From NCBI GenBank assembly GCA_025934375.1, contig JAICYD010000011.1, positions 23,000 through 86,999 on the forward strand: a stretch of DNA of 64,000 nt, read 5' to 3'. Shown one piece after another: positions 25,144 to 34,102 of the stretch (position 1 is the first letter of the stretch; each line of letters opens with the position of its first letter). This DNA comes from Streptosporangiaceae bacterium (lineage in GTDB: Bacteria > Actinomycetota > Actinomycetes > Streptosporangiales > Streptosporangiaceae). A program made the translations under genes and the position numbers. Below the pieces are notes generated by a model that made no database searches, was not told the origin of the DNA, and saw only the letters and a program-made list of their open reading frames with translations.

Positions 25144-28100
25144 GGCGGCCACTGCTGCGGCTAAGCCGACGGCCCCGGCTAGGCCCGGGGCAGCGGGCAA
25201 GCCCGCGGCCCCGTCGGCCGCCCAGCGACGCGTGATTGAGGCGCGGGCCGCGCGGCGGGCCATCGCGGACGCCACGGTGCCGGATACGTGCTCCGGGGCG
25301 ATCTCGCCGGACACGATTTATCCGTGCTCCACGCCGGACCCCAGCGGCACCGACACCTTTACCGTCACGCTGGCCAACCCGGCCGACCGGGTGCTCATCC
25401 GCGTCCTGCAGGCCAGCAGCTTCGGCCCGGCATCGCTGCCCATCACGGTCACGGCCCCCGATGGCAGCACCGTCACCTGCCAGGCGCCCATCCAGCTCTA
25501 CGCGTGCGCCACCAGCCAGGCCGGCACGTACTCGATCGCGGTGCAGAACGAGGGCAGTTCCTACACGATCGCCTACACCGCGCTGCTCGCCGAGCCGGCC
25601 TGCCCGCCGGTCAGCCTGTCGTTCGCGGCCGCGCCCGTGCAGGACTCGGCGGCCGCGGGCACGACAGGGAACTGCTACTCCCTGAACGTGCCGAGCGGCC
25701 ACGTGCTGCACGAGGACTTCACCACCCAGCCGAACGCGGTCTCCGTGGGCGTCTACGACGCGACCGGCGGCCAGGTCTGCGACACCGTCCGTGGTGATTG
25801 CGCCCTCACCGGGACCGCCCCGTACCGGGTCTTCGTCAGTTCCTTCTTCGGTGAGGCGGAGGCCTACACCCTTGAGCTGAACGACATCTCCCAGCCCGCC
25901 GGCTGTGCCACTGCCACCCAGCTCACCTACGGGCAGGTACCGGCGCTCGCAGCCGGCTTGTGCCAGGCGCTCACCGTCGCCGCGGCGGGCAGTTACCAGC
26001 TCAGCGCGGCCGCGCCGGGGAACCCGAACGTGCAGGGTTCGCTCTACGACTCAACGGCCACGGTGGCCTGCTCGGTGAACGGCTCGAGTCCGGCATCGTG
26101 CTCGCTAGCGGCGGGCACCTACAACTTCATCGCCTCCGGTGACTACCCGCCGCTGATGAGCTTCGGCGTCTCCCTCATCGCGGCCAGCGAGAGCCGCGGC
26201 TGCACCGCGACAAGTGATACCGGCTTCGCCAGCGGCGCCGCGCAGGGGACGTTCGCCGGCGCCGGCGAGGAGATATGCCTTACCCTGCCGACCGCCCCCG
26301 GTAAGACCGACTACTTCTTCAACCTGCCGACCGCGGACGGCAGCACGTCCCAGGTACAGGTCATGGACGCGACCGGTGCGCAGCAGTGCGGCAGTAGCCT
26401 GCAGTTCGGCTTCGCCACCTGCACGCTGAGCGGCACCGCGCCGTTCCGAGTCATCCTCTACGGTCACAGCGCCAACGGCGGCTACCGGTACCTGACCCAG
26501 CGGTCGGACTCCACCGCCGGGTGCACGGCGTGGCCGCAGTCCGCCTTCGGCGATGCCTTCGGGGCGACCGCCACGCTGGCGTTCAACGACGACGTGAAGT
26601 GCCTGGTCATCCCGGCCACGCAGCACTCTGCCGGCGAGATGATCGACTACGCCAACCCGGCGAACACCGCGAACGCCGCAATCTACGTCAATGACCCCAC
26701 GGGCAAGCAGGTTTGCGTCGGGAACAGCACCGCGATCTGCGCGTACCAGCCTGGCGTCACCTACACGGCCCTGCTGATCACGGTCGCCGCCAAGGGAGAC
26801 ACCTACCACCTCGTCCGCCGGGACGTCTCCAAGACGGCCGCCTGCGCCACCCCGGCGTCCACGACGCCCGGCGGGGCGTCCACCACGTTCACGCTGACCT
26901 CGGCCCTGGACACCAGGTGCTACCGGGTGACTGCCGCCACGGCGGACAAGCTGTGGTTCAGCGCCCGGGCCCTCGCCCCTACCCCGCCGTCCCCGCGTTC
27001 CAGCGCGGGCGCGGTGCTGCAGGTCACCGACCCGAACGGGGCCGGGCTGTGCCGTGAGTTCGGGACCCTCGCCTGCAAGCTCAGCGGGTCGGCCGAATAC
27101 CAGCTGATCGTGAGCGCCGACAACTACGCCGGGGTGGCGATCACCACCCACCTGGACACCTGGCGAGTCGGCAACGCGTCCGGCTGGGCCCCCGAGTGCG
27201 CGGCGCACCACTTCACCGCGGGCAATGGCTTTCCTTTCGTCAGCGGGACGCTGACCGAGCAGGCGGCCGGCTACTGCGCGGTCATCGACACCCAGCAGTT
27301 CCAGTCGTTCGATATCCCGGGGGCGACCACCAGCGGCTACCCGGATGTCGAGGACCTCAACGTGTGGGCACCGGGATACTGGACCACCAGCCCGCCCGTC
27401 GGGCTCGGGTTGTGCAGCGGCAACTTCGGAACCTTCGGCGCCACCTGCGCCGCGATCCAGACGGGCACATTCGGCAGCGACCTGCTCGTCTTGGACCTGG
27501 GAACGGCGCAGGGGGGCACGGGCTACGGCATGCAGGGGATCTGCAAGACCGAGTGCGCCGCGCCGCGGCAGCAGGCGACGCTCACGAGCGTCTCCCCGGC
27601 CTCCCAGCCGGCACAGGCTGGCAACAAGCTGGTCATCACCGGCGCCAACCTGAGCCTGGGCACCCAGGTCACCCTGGCCAGCAACGGTGTCAACCAAGTC
27701 ACTGGCTCCCCCCTGGCGGCGAACAGCACGGGCAGCTCCCTCACGGTGGCCTTCGACACCAGCGGGCTTACCCCCGGCCACTACGACGTCGTGCTCGACA
27801 ACCCCGGGTACACGGTCGGCACCCCGTCACCCGGTTACCTGCCGAATGCCTACACGGCGACGACCGCGCCTCCCGCGCCCGCCCCTAAGTGGTTCACCGC
27901 GGTCAACCCGGCCCGGATCCTCGACACCCGTACCGGCCTCGGGGCAGCCAAGGCGAAGGTCAAGGCGCACGCTACCCTCACGCTCACGGTCGCCGGGAAG
28001 GGCGGCGTCCCGGCCAGCAACGTGTCAGCAGTCGCCGTGGACGTCACCGCGATCAGCCCGGCCGCGGCCGGGTACCTGACCGCCTACCCGGCGGGCACGG

Positions 28101-29008
28101 CCCGCCCCGGGGTCAGCGACCTCACCTTCGCCGCCACGCAGACCGTCACCAACTTGATCATCGTCTCGGTCAGCGGCGGCAAGGTCGCCATCTTCAACAA
28201 CAGCGGCGGCCCGCTTGACCTGACTGGTGACGTGGTCGGCTATTACGCGCCCGGCAACTCCGGCGCCAAGCTCACCACCGTGTCGCCGGGCCGGCTGCTG
28301 AACACCCTCACCGGCACCGGCGCGGCCAAGGCGCATGTCCCCGCGCACGGCACCGTCGCCCTCACCGTGGCCGGGAGGCTCGGGATCCCCGCGACCGGCG
28401 TCACCGCCGTCGCACTGAACGTCACCGCCCTGTCGCCCAAGGCGGCTGGCGCGCTGACGGTCTACCCGAACGGCACCGGCCGCCCGCCTGCCACGAGCCT
28501 CAGCTTCGCCGCCGGGCAGACCGTGGCCAGCGAGGTCATCGTCCGCCTGGTCAACGGGAAGGCGAGCCTCTACAACAACTCGGCGGGCACGGTCGACCTG
28601 TACGCCGACGCGGTCGGTTACTTCTCCTCCGCGAACGGCTCAACGTTCCTGGCCGTTGGCCCGCAGCGCGTGCTGGACACCCGCTCTGGCCTCGGCGGCA
28701 GCGGCCAGGCCGTGCTGCGGCACGCGGCGGCGGTAACCCCGATCACCGACATCCCGGCGCTGGCGGGCGCCAACGTCACCGCGGTTGCCCTCGAGGTCAC
28801 CGTGACCGGAGCGCAGCAGGCGGGCTCGCTCACCGTGTTCCCGGACTTCACGAACCTGCCAGGCGCGCCCGCCATGCGCTTCGCCGCCAGCCGCACCGTG
28901 ACCGGGCTGGTGATCGTCCCGGTCGTCAACGGCGACATCGACTTCTACAACAACTCCGCCGGCGACATCCAGGTCCTCGCCGACCTCGCGGGCTACTACA
29001 CCGGCTGA
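24938..29008 (+). CDS. Very large secreted Cys-rich repeat protein with TIG domain and three C-terminal beta repeats
   Basis: Protein of 1,356 residues. ATG 24938 has GGGGAG upstream. The signal peptide hydrophobic core is at residues 22-45, ending ASAQ, followed by an Ala/Pro/Thr-rich linker. Roughly residues 110-880 hold six or seven related beta units of about 100-120 residues, each with paired cysteines and a C-x-LSGTAPFRV-like strand. An IPT/TIG-like domain follows (LTSVSPASQPAQAGNKLVITG). Three repeats of about 115 residues begin with ARILDTRTGLG, GRLLNTLTGTG and QRVLDTRSGLG and end in VGYYAPG, VGYFSS and AGYYTG. No LPXTG anchor or catalytic motif. A surface or adhesion role is inferred. 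Confidence 0.85.
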   Translation: MRVRARGQVADGDRSKRGRWPVMALLAATLSLGFTLIPLGAASAQVAAATPPSAATTAPGAGSSAPANKAATAAAKPTAPARPGAAGKPAAPSAAQRRVIEARAARRAIADATVPDTCSGAISPDTIYPCSTPDPSGTDTFTVTLANPADRVLIRVLQASSFGPASLPITVTAPDGSTVTCQAPIQLYACATSQAGTYSIAVQNEGSSYTIAYTALLAEPACPPVSLSFAAAPVQDSAAAGTTGNCYSLNVPSGHVLHEDFTTQPNAVSVGVYDATGGQVCDTVRGDCALTGTAPYRVFVSSFFGEAEAYTLELNDISQPAGCATATQLTYGQVPALAAGLCQALTVAAAGSYQLSAAAPGNPNVQGSLYDSTATVACSVNGSSPASCSLAAGTYNFIASGDYPPLMSFGVSLIAASESRGCTATSDTGFASGAAQGTFAGAGEEICLTLPTAPGKTDYFFNLPTADGSTSQVQVMDATGAQQCGSSLQFGFATCTLSGTAPFRVILYGHSANGGYRYLTQRSDSTAGCTAWPQSAFGDAFGATATLAFNDDVKCLVIPATQHSAGEMIDYANPANTANAAIYVNDPTGKQVCVGNSTAICAYQPGVTYTALLITVAAKGDTYHLVRRDVSKTAACATPASTTPGGASTTFTLTSALDTRCYRVTAATADKLWFSARALAPTPPSPRSSAGAVLQVTDPNGAGLCREFGTLACKLSGSAEYQLIVSADNYAGVAITTHLDTWRVGNASGWAPECAAHHFTAGNGFPFVSGTLTEQAAGYCAVIDTQQFQSFDIPGATTSGYPDVEDLNVWAPGYWTTSPPVGLGLCSGNFGTFGATCAAIQTGTFGSDLLVLDLGTAQGGTGYGMQGICKTECAAPRQQATLTSVSPASQPAQAGNKLVITGANLSLGTQVTLASNGVNQVTGSPLAANSTGSSLTVAFDTSGLTPGHYDVVLDNPGYTVGTPSPGYLPNAYTATTAPPAPAPKWFTAVNPARILDTRTGLGAAKAKVKAHATLTLTVAGKGGVPASNVSAVAVDVTAISPAAAGYLTAYPAGTARPGVSDLTFAATQTVTNLIIVSVSGGKVAIFNNSGGPLDLTGDVVGYYAPGNSGAKLTTVSPGRLLNTLTGTGAAKAHVPAHGTVALTVAGRLGIPATGVTAVALNVTALSPKAAGALTVYPNGTGRPPATSLSFAAGQTVASEVIVRLVNGKASLYNNSAGTVDLYADAVGYFSSANGSTFLAVGPQRVLDTRSGLGGSGQAVLRHAAAVTPITDIPALAGANVTAVALEVTVTGAQQAGSLTVFPDFTNLPGAPAMRFAASRTVTGLVIVPVVNGDIDFYNNSAGDIQVLADLAGYYTG

Positions 29009-31551
29009 GCTGGCGACGCGGGCGGGCGAAGGCGGGCGCCCGCGGGATCGAAGGGAGCGCGCAGCGTCGTGGTGGCGGCGACCAGCGCGCCCCCCACGTT
29101 GACGCAGTAGGCCCCCGACGTGACGAAGTCCCGCCCGACGACGTCGCCGTCGGGACGGGCGATGTAGGCCAGGGCAACGGCCGCGCCGACCGTGGCGCCC
29201 CAGGCGGCCGAGGTGACCTGGCCGACCGGGACCCCGTCCCGCAGCACCAGCTCACCGCCCCACATCATGACGTCCGGGTCGGCGAGCACCAGGGAGGCCA
29301 GCCGCTGCCGAGGCCCGGCCGCGCGGGCCTTCTCGACCGCCTCCCGGCCCGCGAACGGCACCGAAGACGCCAGCTTGCACTGAAAGAGCAGCCCCGCCTC
29401 GACCGGGGTGGTGTCCGGGGTGAGCTCGGCGCCCCACGCCCGGTATGCCTTCTCCAGCCGCAGCGAGTTGATCGCGTAGTAGCCGGCGTTCGCCAGGCCG
29501 AGATCGGCCCCGGCCTCGTGCAGCGCCGCGAACACGCCCGCCGCGAACTCAGCCGGCACGTACAGCTCCCAGCCGAGCTCGCCGACGTAGGTGATCCGGG
29601 TCGCCCGCACCGTCGCCGAGCCGAGGTCGATCAGCCGGCTCGCGCCGAGCGCGAACGCCGCGTCGGACAAGTCAGCCCGCGTCAGGCGGCCCAGCAGCTC
29701 CCGCGACCGGGGGCCCATCACCGACAGCACCGCGTGCGCGGTCGTCACGTCCACCACGGTCGCCTGCTGGTCGCGGCGGATCTGCCGGGTGATCCAGTCC
29801 TGGTCCCGCACCACCGACCCCGCCGAGGTGACCAGCAGGAAGGAGCCGCGGTCGAGCCGGGTGACGGTCACGTCCGCCTCGTAGCCGCCGCGCTGGTTGA
29901 GCAGCGCGGTGTAGACGGCGCGGCCGGGCGGCACCTCCACGTCCGCTGAGCACAGCCATTGCAGCACGTCAACCGCGTCCCGGCCTGAGATTAGCAGCTT
30001 GCCGAACGACGTCTGGTCGAACACCGAGACCGCGCCGCGGGTCGCGGCCTGCTCAGCCGAAGACCACGCCAGCCACTCCGGCTTGCCCCATGTGTAGTTA
30101 AGGGGCACCGTGTAGTTAAGGGGCACCGTGTAGTTAAGGAGCACCGTGTAGTTAAGGGGCACAGGGCCAGCCGAGCCCGTTGGCGCGAAGAAGTTGGCCC
30201 GTTCCCAGCCCATCTTCGAGCCAAACGACGCCCCCGCCGCCGCCAGCTCCCGGTACACCGGCGATTGGCGGAACGGCCGCGCCGAGACCAGCTCCCGGTT
30301 CGGCCACGGGATCTCGTAGTGCAGCCCCAGGACCTCCCCGACCCGCGCCCGCAGCCACTGGTTGTTGCCGTTGAACGGCGCGAACCGCCGGATGTCGACC
30401 GCGATGAGGTCCGACTGCGGCTCCCCGGCCACGATCCACTCCGCCAGCGCGCGCCCCGCGCCGCCGCCGGTGGCGATGCCGACCGAGTTGAACCCGGCGG
30501 CCACGTAGAAGTTGCGCACCTCCGGCGCCTCGCCGAGGATGAACTGGTTATCGGGGGTGAAGCTCTCCGGCCCGTTGTAGAACTTCCGGATGCCGGCCTC
30601 ATTCAGCGCCGGGATGCGGTGCAGCGCGGAGTCCATCAGCACCGAGAAGTGGTCCCAGTCCTCGCCGAGCAGCTGGAACTCGAACGGGTAGGGCAGCTCG
30701 TCGGGGGAGACCCACGGCTTGGCCTGCGGCTCGAACCCGCCGACGACCAGCCCGCCGACCTCCTCCTTGAAGTAGGTGTAGCCGTCGGGGTCGCGCAGGA
30801 TCGGCAGCATCCGGTGCACCCCGGTGATCGCCTCGGTGACCACGTAGAAGTGCTCGGCCGAGTGCAGCGGCACGGTGACCCCGCACATCGCGCCGACCGC
30901 CTTGGCCCACTGCCCGGCGCAGTTGACGACGACCTCGGCCTCGATCTCCCGCGAGCCGCCCTCCACGTCAACGGTCACCCCGGTCACCGCGCCATCCCTG
31001 GTGCTGACCGCGGTGACCCGCGCCTTCTCGATGACCTGGGCGCCGCGGTCGCGCGCGCCGCGCGCCAGCGACTGCGTGACATCGGACGGCGTGGCGGTCC
31101 CGTCGCCGGGCAGCCACAGCGCGCCCAGCAGGTCATCGGTGCGCAGCACCGGGTACAGCTCGGCGGCCCGGCTCGGGCTGATCAGCTCGCATTCCAGCCC
31201 GAACGCGACCGCGGTGGCCGCGGTTCGCTCCAGTTGCACCAGCCGGTCCGGCGTGCGGGCGACCGTCACGCCGCCGCACCGCTTGAAGCCGGCTGACAGG
31301 CCGGTCTCGGCCTCTAGCCCCTCATACAGCGCGGCGGAGTACTGCACGAGCCGGGTGCCGCTTTGCGTGGAGCGCAGCTGGCCGACCAGCCCGGCCGCGT
31401 GCCAGGTGGTGCCGCTGGACAGGCGGCCCTGCTCCAGCAGGACCAGGTCGGTCCACCCGAGCTTGGCCAGGTGATAGGCGACGCTGGTGCCGACGACCCC
31501 GCCCCCGATCACGACGACGCGGGCGCGAGGCGGAACGGGGACAGGGGTCAT
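28996..31551 (-). CDS. FAD amine oxidoreductase fused to GcvT domain (dimethylglycine/sarcosine dehydrogenase-like)
   Basis: Protein of 851 residues. An N-terminal DAO-type FAD domain (VVVIGGGVVGTSVAYHLAKLG; SSGTTWHAAGLVGQLRSTQSG) is followed by an FAO-type linker and a C-terminal aminomethyltransferase (GcvT) domain (SVFDQTSFGKLLISG, GELGWELYVP). The family demethylates N-methyl amines and passes formaldehyde to tetrahydrofolate. Residues 464-486 are an in-frame 18-bp tandem repeat at the domain junction. Last gene of a four-gene operon, 29 nt after the permease; convergent with the large secreted protein (13-nt overlap). Confidence 0.92.
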   Translation of the reverse strand: MTPVPVPPRARVVVIGGGVVGTSVAYHLAKLGWTDLVLLEQGRLSSGTTWHAAGLVGQLRSTQSGTRLVQYSAALYEGLEAETGLSAGFKRCGGVTVARTPDRLVQLERTAATAVAFGLECELISPSRAAELYPVLRTDDLLGALWLPGDGTATPSDVTQSLARGARDRGAQVIEKARVTAVSTRDGAVTGVTVDVEGGSREIEAEVVVNCAGQWAKAVGAMCGVTVPLHSAEHFYVVTEAITGVHRMLPILRDPDGYTYFKEEVGGLVVGGFEPQAKPWVSPDELPYPFEFQLLGEDWDHFSVLMDSALHRIPALNEAGIRKFYNGPESFTPDNQFILGEAPEVRNFYVAAGFNSVGIATGGGAGRALAEWIVAGEPQSDLIAVDIRRFAPFNGNNQWLRARVGEVLGLHYEIPWPNRELVSARPFRQSPVYRELAAAGASFGSKMGWERANFFAPTGSAGPVPLNYTVLLNYTVPLNYTVPLNYTWGKPEWLAWSSAEQAATRGAVSVFDQTSFGKLLISGRDAVDVLQWLCSADVEVPPGRAVYTALLNQRGGYEADVTVTRLDRGSFLLVTSAGSVVRDQDWITRQIRRDQQATVVDVTTAHAVLSVMGPRSRELLGRLTRADLSDAAFALGASRLIDLGSATVRATRITYVGELGWELYVPAEFAAGVFAALHEAGADLGLANAGYYAINSLRLEKAYRAWGAELTPDTTPVEAGLLFQCKLASSVPFAGREAVEKARAAGPRQRLASLVLADPDVMMWGGELVLRDGVPVGQVTSAAWGATVGAAVALAYIARPDGDVVGRDFVTSGAYCVNVGGALVAATTTLRAPFDPAGARLRPPASPAQPV
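30093..30162 (-). repeat. 18-bp in-frame minisatellite inside the FAD/GcvT oxidoreductase
   Basis: Units at 30093-30110, 30111-30128, 30129-30146 (one mismatch) and a partial fourth at 30147-30162 encode repeated PLNYTV hexapeptides. The unit length keeps the frame. It lies just before the WG..W segment that opens the GcvT half, where family members normally have a single Tyr-rich strand. Confidence 0.95.
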
Positions 31552-31580
31552 CTTCGGCAGATCTCCAAGCTGGTCGGCTG

Positions 31581-33119
31581 CTAGTCGGCGGTGGTGGCCA
31601 GCGCGGGCGCCTCGGCGGCGTGCCCCGCGGCGATGGACGCCTCCTTCTTGTGCTGGGCGGTGAAGTAGTAGGCCAGCCCGATGGCGGTGACGGCGGCGAT
31701 GGTGATCACCGCGCCCCACTCATACATGCCGGGGCCGTAGATCGCCGCCCGCGGCCAGATCAGGTTGGTCGCCATCAGCAGGCCGTACGCCGATGCGAAC
31801 ACGTTGACCGCGATGCCGGCCCAGCGGGGCATGGTGAAGACGCCGGCCAGCCCGGAGGCGGCGTCGGCCGACCTTGGCCAGCCGCGCAGCCGATTGCCGA
31901 GCACCGGGATGGTGACCATCAGGTAGGCCAGGTACACGATCACGATCGACACGCTGGTCACGGTGAGGAAGATCTGCGCGTTGCCGATGTCGACGACCAG
32001 GATCGCGATGGCGATCAGGCCGGAGATGATCGCCGGCGCGGCCGGCGCCTTCCGCTGCTCGGAGACCCGCGCCAGGCTCTCCCCGAACGGCAGCGCCTGA
32101 TCGCGGGCCATCGAGAACGCGAGCCGGATCGCGGCGGTCTGGATCGCCAGGCAGCACACGAAGATCGCGATAGCCACGTCCACCAGCAAGATCTTGCCGA
32201 GCGTGTCGCCCAGCGAAGACTGCAGCACGTACGGCAGGCCTCCGGCCGCCAGGTCGTCGGGCTTGAGCGAGCCCGCGGCCATCAGCGCGGCGAGCAGCAG
32301 GATCAGCCCCGAGACGCCGGCCGCGCCGAGCGCGCGCAAGATCGCCATCGGCGTGGTGCGCCGCGGGTTCTTGGTCTCCTCCGATAGCGACCCGGCGGTG
32401 TCGAAGCCGAACATCACGTACGCCGGCATCACCGCGGCGAGCAGGAACGGGGCCAGCCAGCCGAGCGTGGTCCAGCCGGGCTGGCCTACGCCAATCCCCT
32501 GGGTGGTCAAGATGACCCCGGGGGAGCGCTTGCTGTGCGTGAACAGCAAGATGATGATCACGACGACGCCGATGAGCTCGGCCGCCACCCCGACGTTGTT
32601 GATCTTCGACATCAGGTTGACGCCGAGGATGTTGATGATCGTCACCGCGACGATCACGATGCAGCCCCAGAAGACGGCGTTCTGCGCGTTGCTGGAGAAG
32701 ACCTGGAACCCGGACCAGATCGGCGGCAGCACGATCTGCCAGGCGATCGCGACGGCGGCGACGGTGACGATCGAGCCGATCATCATCGTCCACCCGGCCA
32801 TCCACGAGACCGACCTGGAGGCGACCTTCTTCGACCACTGGTACACCGACCCGGCGATCGGGTACCGCGCGCTCAGCTCGGCGAACACCAGCGCGACGGC
32901 GAACTGGCCGGCCAGCACCAGGACCCAGGCCCAGAACATGAGCGGCCCGCCGAAGCCGTAGCCGAACCCGAAGAGCTGGAACATGCCGGTCAGGATGGAG
33001 ATGTAGCTGAAGCCGGCCGCGAAGGAGGAAAAGCTGCCCAGCCCGCGGTGCAGGCGCTGGCTATAGCCGTGCGTCGCGAGGTCGGCGACGTCGGTGTCGT
33101 GCGATGTATCTAGGTTCAT
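31581..33119 (-). CDS. APC-superfamily amino acid/amine permease
   Basis: Protein of 512 residues with about twelve membrane helices. APC signatures: GLGSFSSFAAGFSYISILTG in helix 1, AELSARYPIAGSVYQWSK after helix 2 and SLSEETKNPRRTTPMAIL in the helix 6-7 loop. It imports an amine or amino acid by proton or sodium symport. Its operon position between the choline-kinase-like gene and the FAD/GcvT oxidoreductase suggests it brings in the methylated substrate. The 5' leader contains a 17-bp tandem repeat. Confidence 0.92.
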   Translation of the reverse strand: MNLDTSHDTDVADLATHGYSQRLHRGLGSFSSFAAGFSYISILTGMFQLFGFGYGFGGPLMFWAWVLVLAGQFAVALVFAELSARYPIAGSVYQWSKKVASRSVSWMAGWTMMIGSIVTVAAVAIAWQIVLPPIWSGFQVFSSNAQNAVFWGCIVIVAVTIINILGVNLMSKINNVGVAAELIGVVVIIILLFTHSKRSPGVILTTQGIGVGQPGWTTLGWLAPFLLAAVMPAYVMFGFDTAGSLSEETKNPRRTTPMAILRALGAAGVSGLILLLAALMAAGSLKPDDLAAGGLPYVLQSSLGDTLGKILLVDVAIAIFVCCLAIQTAAIRLAFSMARDQALPFGESLARVSEQRKAPAAPAIISGLIAIAILVVDIGNAQIFLTVTSVSIVIVYLAYLMVTIPVLGNRLRGWPRSADAASGLAGVFTMPRWAGIAVNVFASAYGLLMATNLIWPRAAIYGPGMYEWGAVITIAAVTAIGLAYYFTAQHKKEASIAAGHAAEAPALATTAD

Positions 33120-33145
33120 ACTTCGGTTCCTCTAGTAGGGGTGTA

Positions 33146-33213
33146 TCAGTCGAGGCACGGTGTCAGTCGAGGCACGGTGTCAGTCGAAGCGCAGTGTCAG
33201 TCGAGGCACTGCG
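33146..33213. repeat. 17-bp tandem repeat at the kinase/permease junction
   Basis: Four units: 33146-33162 and 33163-33179 are identical; 33180-33196 has three changes; 33197-33213 is the coding end of the kinase gene, including its stop codon. The array appears to have grown by duplicating the 3' end of the gene into the intergenic space, so that several TGA-containing copies precede the permease ribosome site. Confidence 0.9.
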
Positions 33214-34102
33214 CGTCTTCGAGAAGCCTGGTGAAGGCGGGACGGTCGGTGAACATCGACACCGCGGCGTCGTACTTCTCCATCCCCCAGCCCCAGAAGT
33301 CGAAGTCGATGTCGGAGGCGGAGTCCTGGATCGACGCCCACAGCGTCCAGCCGTAGCGGGACATCAGGCCGAGCAGCTGCGCGCGGGCCAGCTTGTTCCG
33401 CAGCGGCCGCCCGTAGTAGCAGGTGACCAGCTCGGCGAGCTCGTCCATCGTCAGGTGGCACTCGCTCCAGATGTTGCCGAGCTCGAAGCAGGGGTCGTTG
33501 TTGCCCGCGTACTCGTAGTCGATCAGCCAGACTTGCGCGCCGTCGTCGATGAAGTTGGCCGCCAGCAGGTCGTTGTTGCAGGGGACGGTGCCCTCGTCCC
33601 GCACCGCCAGGGCCGCCCGGACGGCGGCCACCTGGGGCATGAAGTCGGCGTAGCCAGCCGGCCGCCGGAAGCCGCGCGCCACGCACAGGTCCAGGTAGCC
33701 GCGCTGGATGACGAACATGTCGAAGTCGTTGACGAAGCGGGGCCCGCGGTGCAGCCGACGGCAGGAATCGGCGACCCGCCGGACGTTGGCCCGCACCTCC
33801 GCGTCGCCGAACGTCACGCCGTCGATGTAGCCGACCACCAGCACGTGATGCTCGGGCAGGTAGTCGATCACGGGCGCGCCCACCCCCGCCGCCGCGGCGC
33901 GCAGGGAGTTCTGGTGCTCGTGGTCGCGGTTGATCGACAGCAGGTCCGCCCCCGGCGCGGACACGCGCACCACGTAGTGGCCGGAAGCGCACTCGACCTC
34001 GTAGTTCCGGTTGGTCAGCCCGCCGGGCAGCTCGCGGACCTCGCGCGGCCCGGCCAGCACCGCCACCTTGTCCAGCACGGCGTCCAGCCCGGGTCCACTC
34101 AC
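33197..34102 (-). CDS. Choline/ethanolamine kinase-like phosphotransferase
   Basis: Protein of 301 residues. Kinase-like fold: LPGGLTNRNYEVECASGHYVVRV (nucleotide loop and Lys-equivalent region), catalytic loop VPCNNDLLAANFID and metal site VWLIDYEYAGNNDPCFELGN, as in choline kinases and LicA. The usual catalytic-loop HND is NND here; the Asp and downstream Asn remain. It starts with GTG overlapping the stop of the upstream FAD gene by four nucleotides. It could phosphorylate choline, ethanolamine or a related amino alcohol released or consumed by the oxidoreductases. Confidence 0.87.
   Translation of the reverse strand: MSGPGLDAVLDKVAVLAGPREVRELPGGLTNRNYEVECASGHYVVRVSAPGADLLSINRDHEHQNSLRAAAAGVGAPVIDYLPEHHVLVVGYIDGVTFGDAEVRANVRRVADSCRRLHRGPRFVNDFDMFVIQRGYLDLCVARGFRRPAGYADFMPQVAAVRAALAVRDEGTVPCNNDLLAANFIDDGAQVWLIDYEYAGNNDPCFELGNIWSECHLTMDELAELVTCYYGRPLRNKLARAQLLGLMSRYGWTLWASIQDSASDIDFDFWGWGMEKYDAAVSMFTDRPAFTRLLEDAQCLD

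Noticed and set aside
26105..27781. A 558-codon leftward frame inside the secreted protein
   Set aside because: Antisense shadow; the rightward frame has a signal peptide, repeated domains and a ribosome site.
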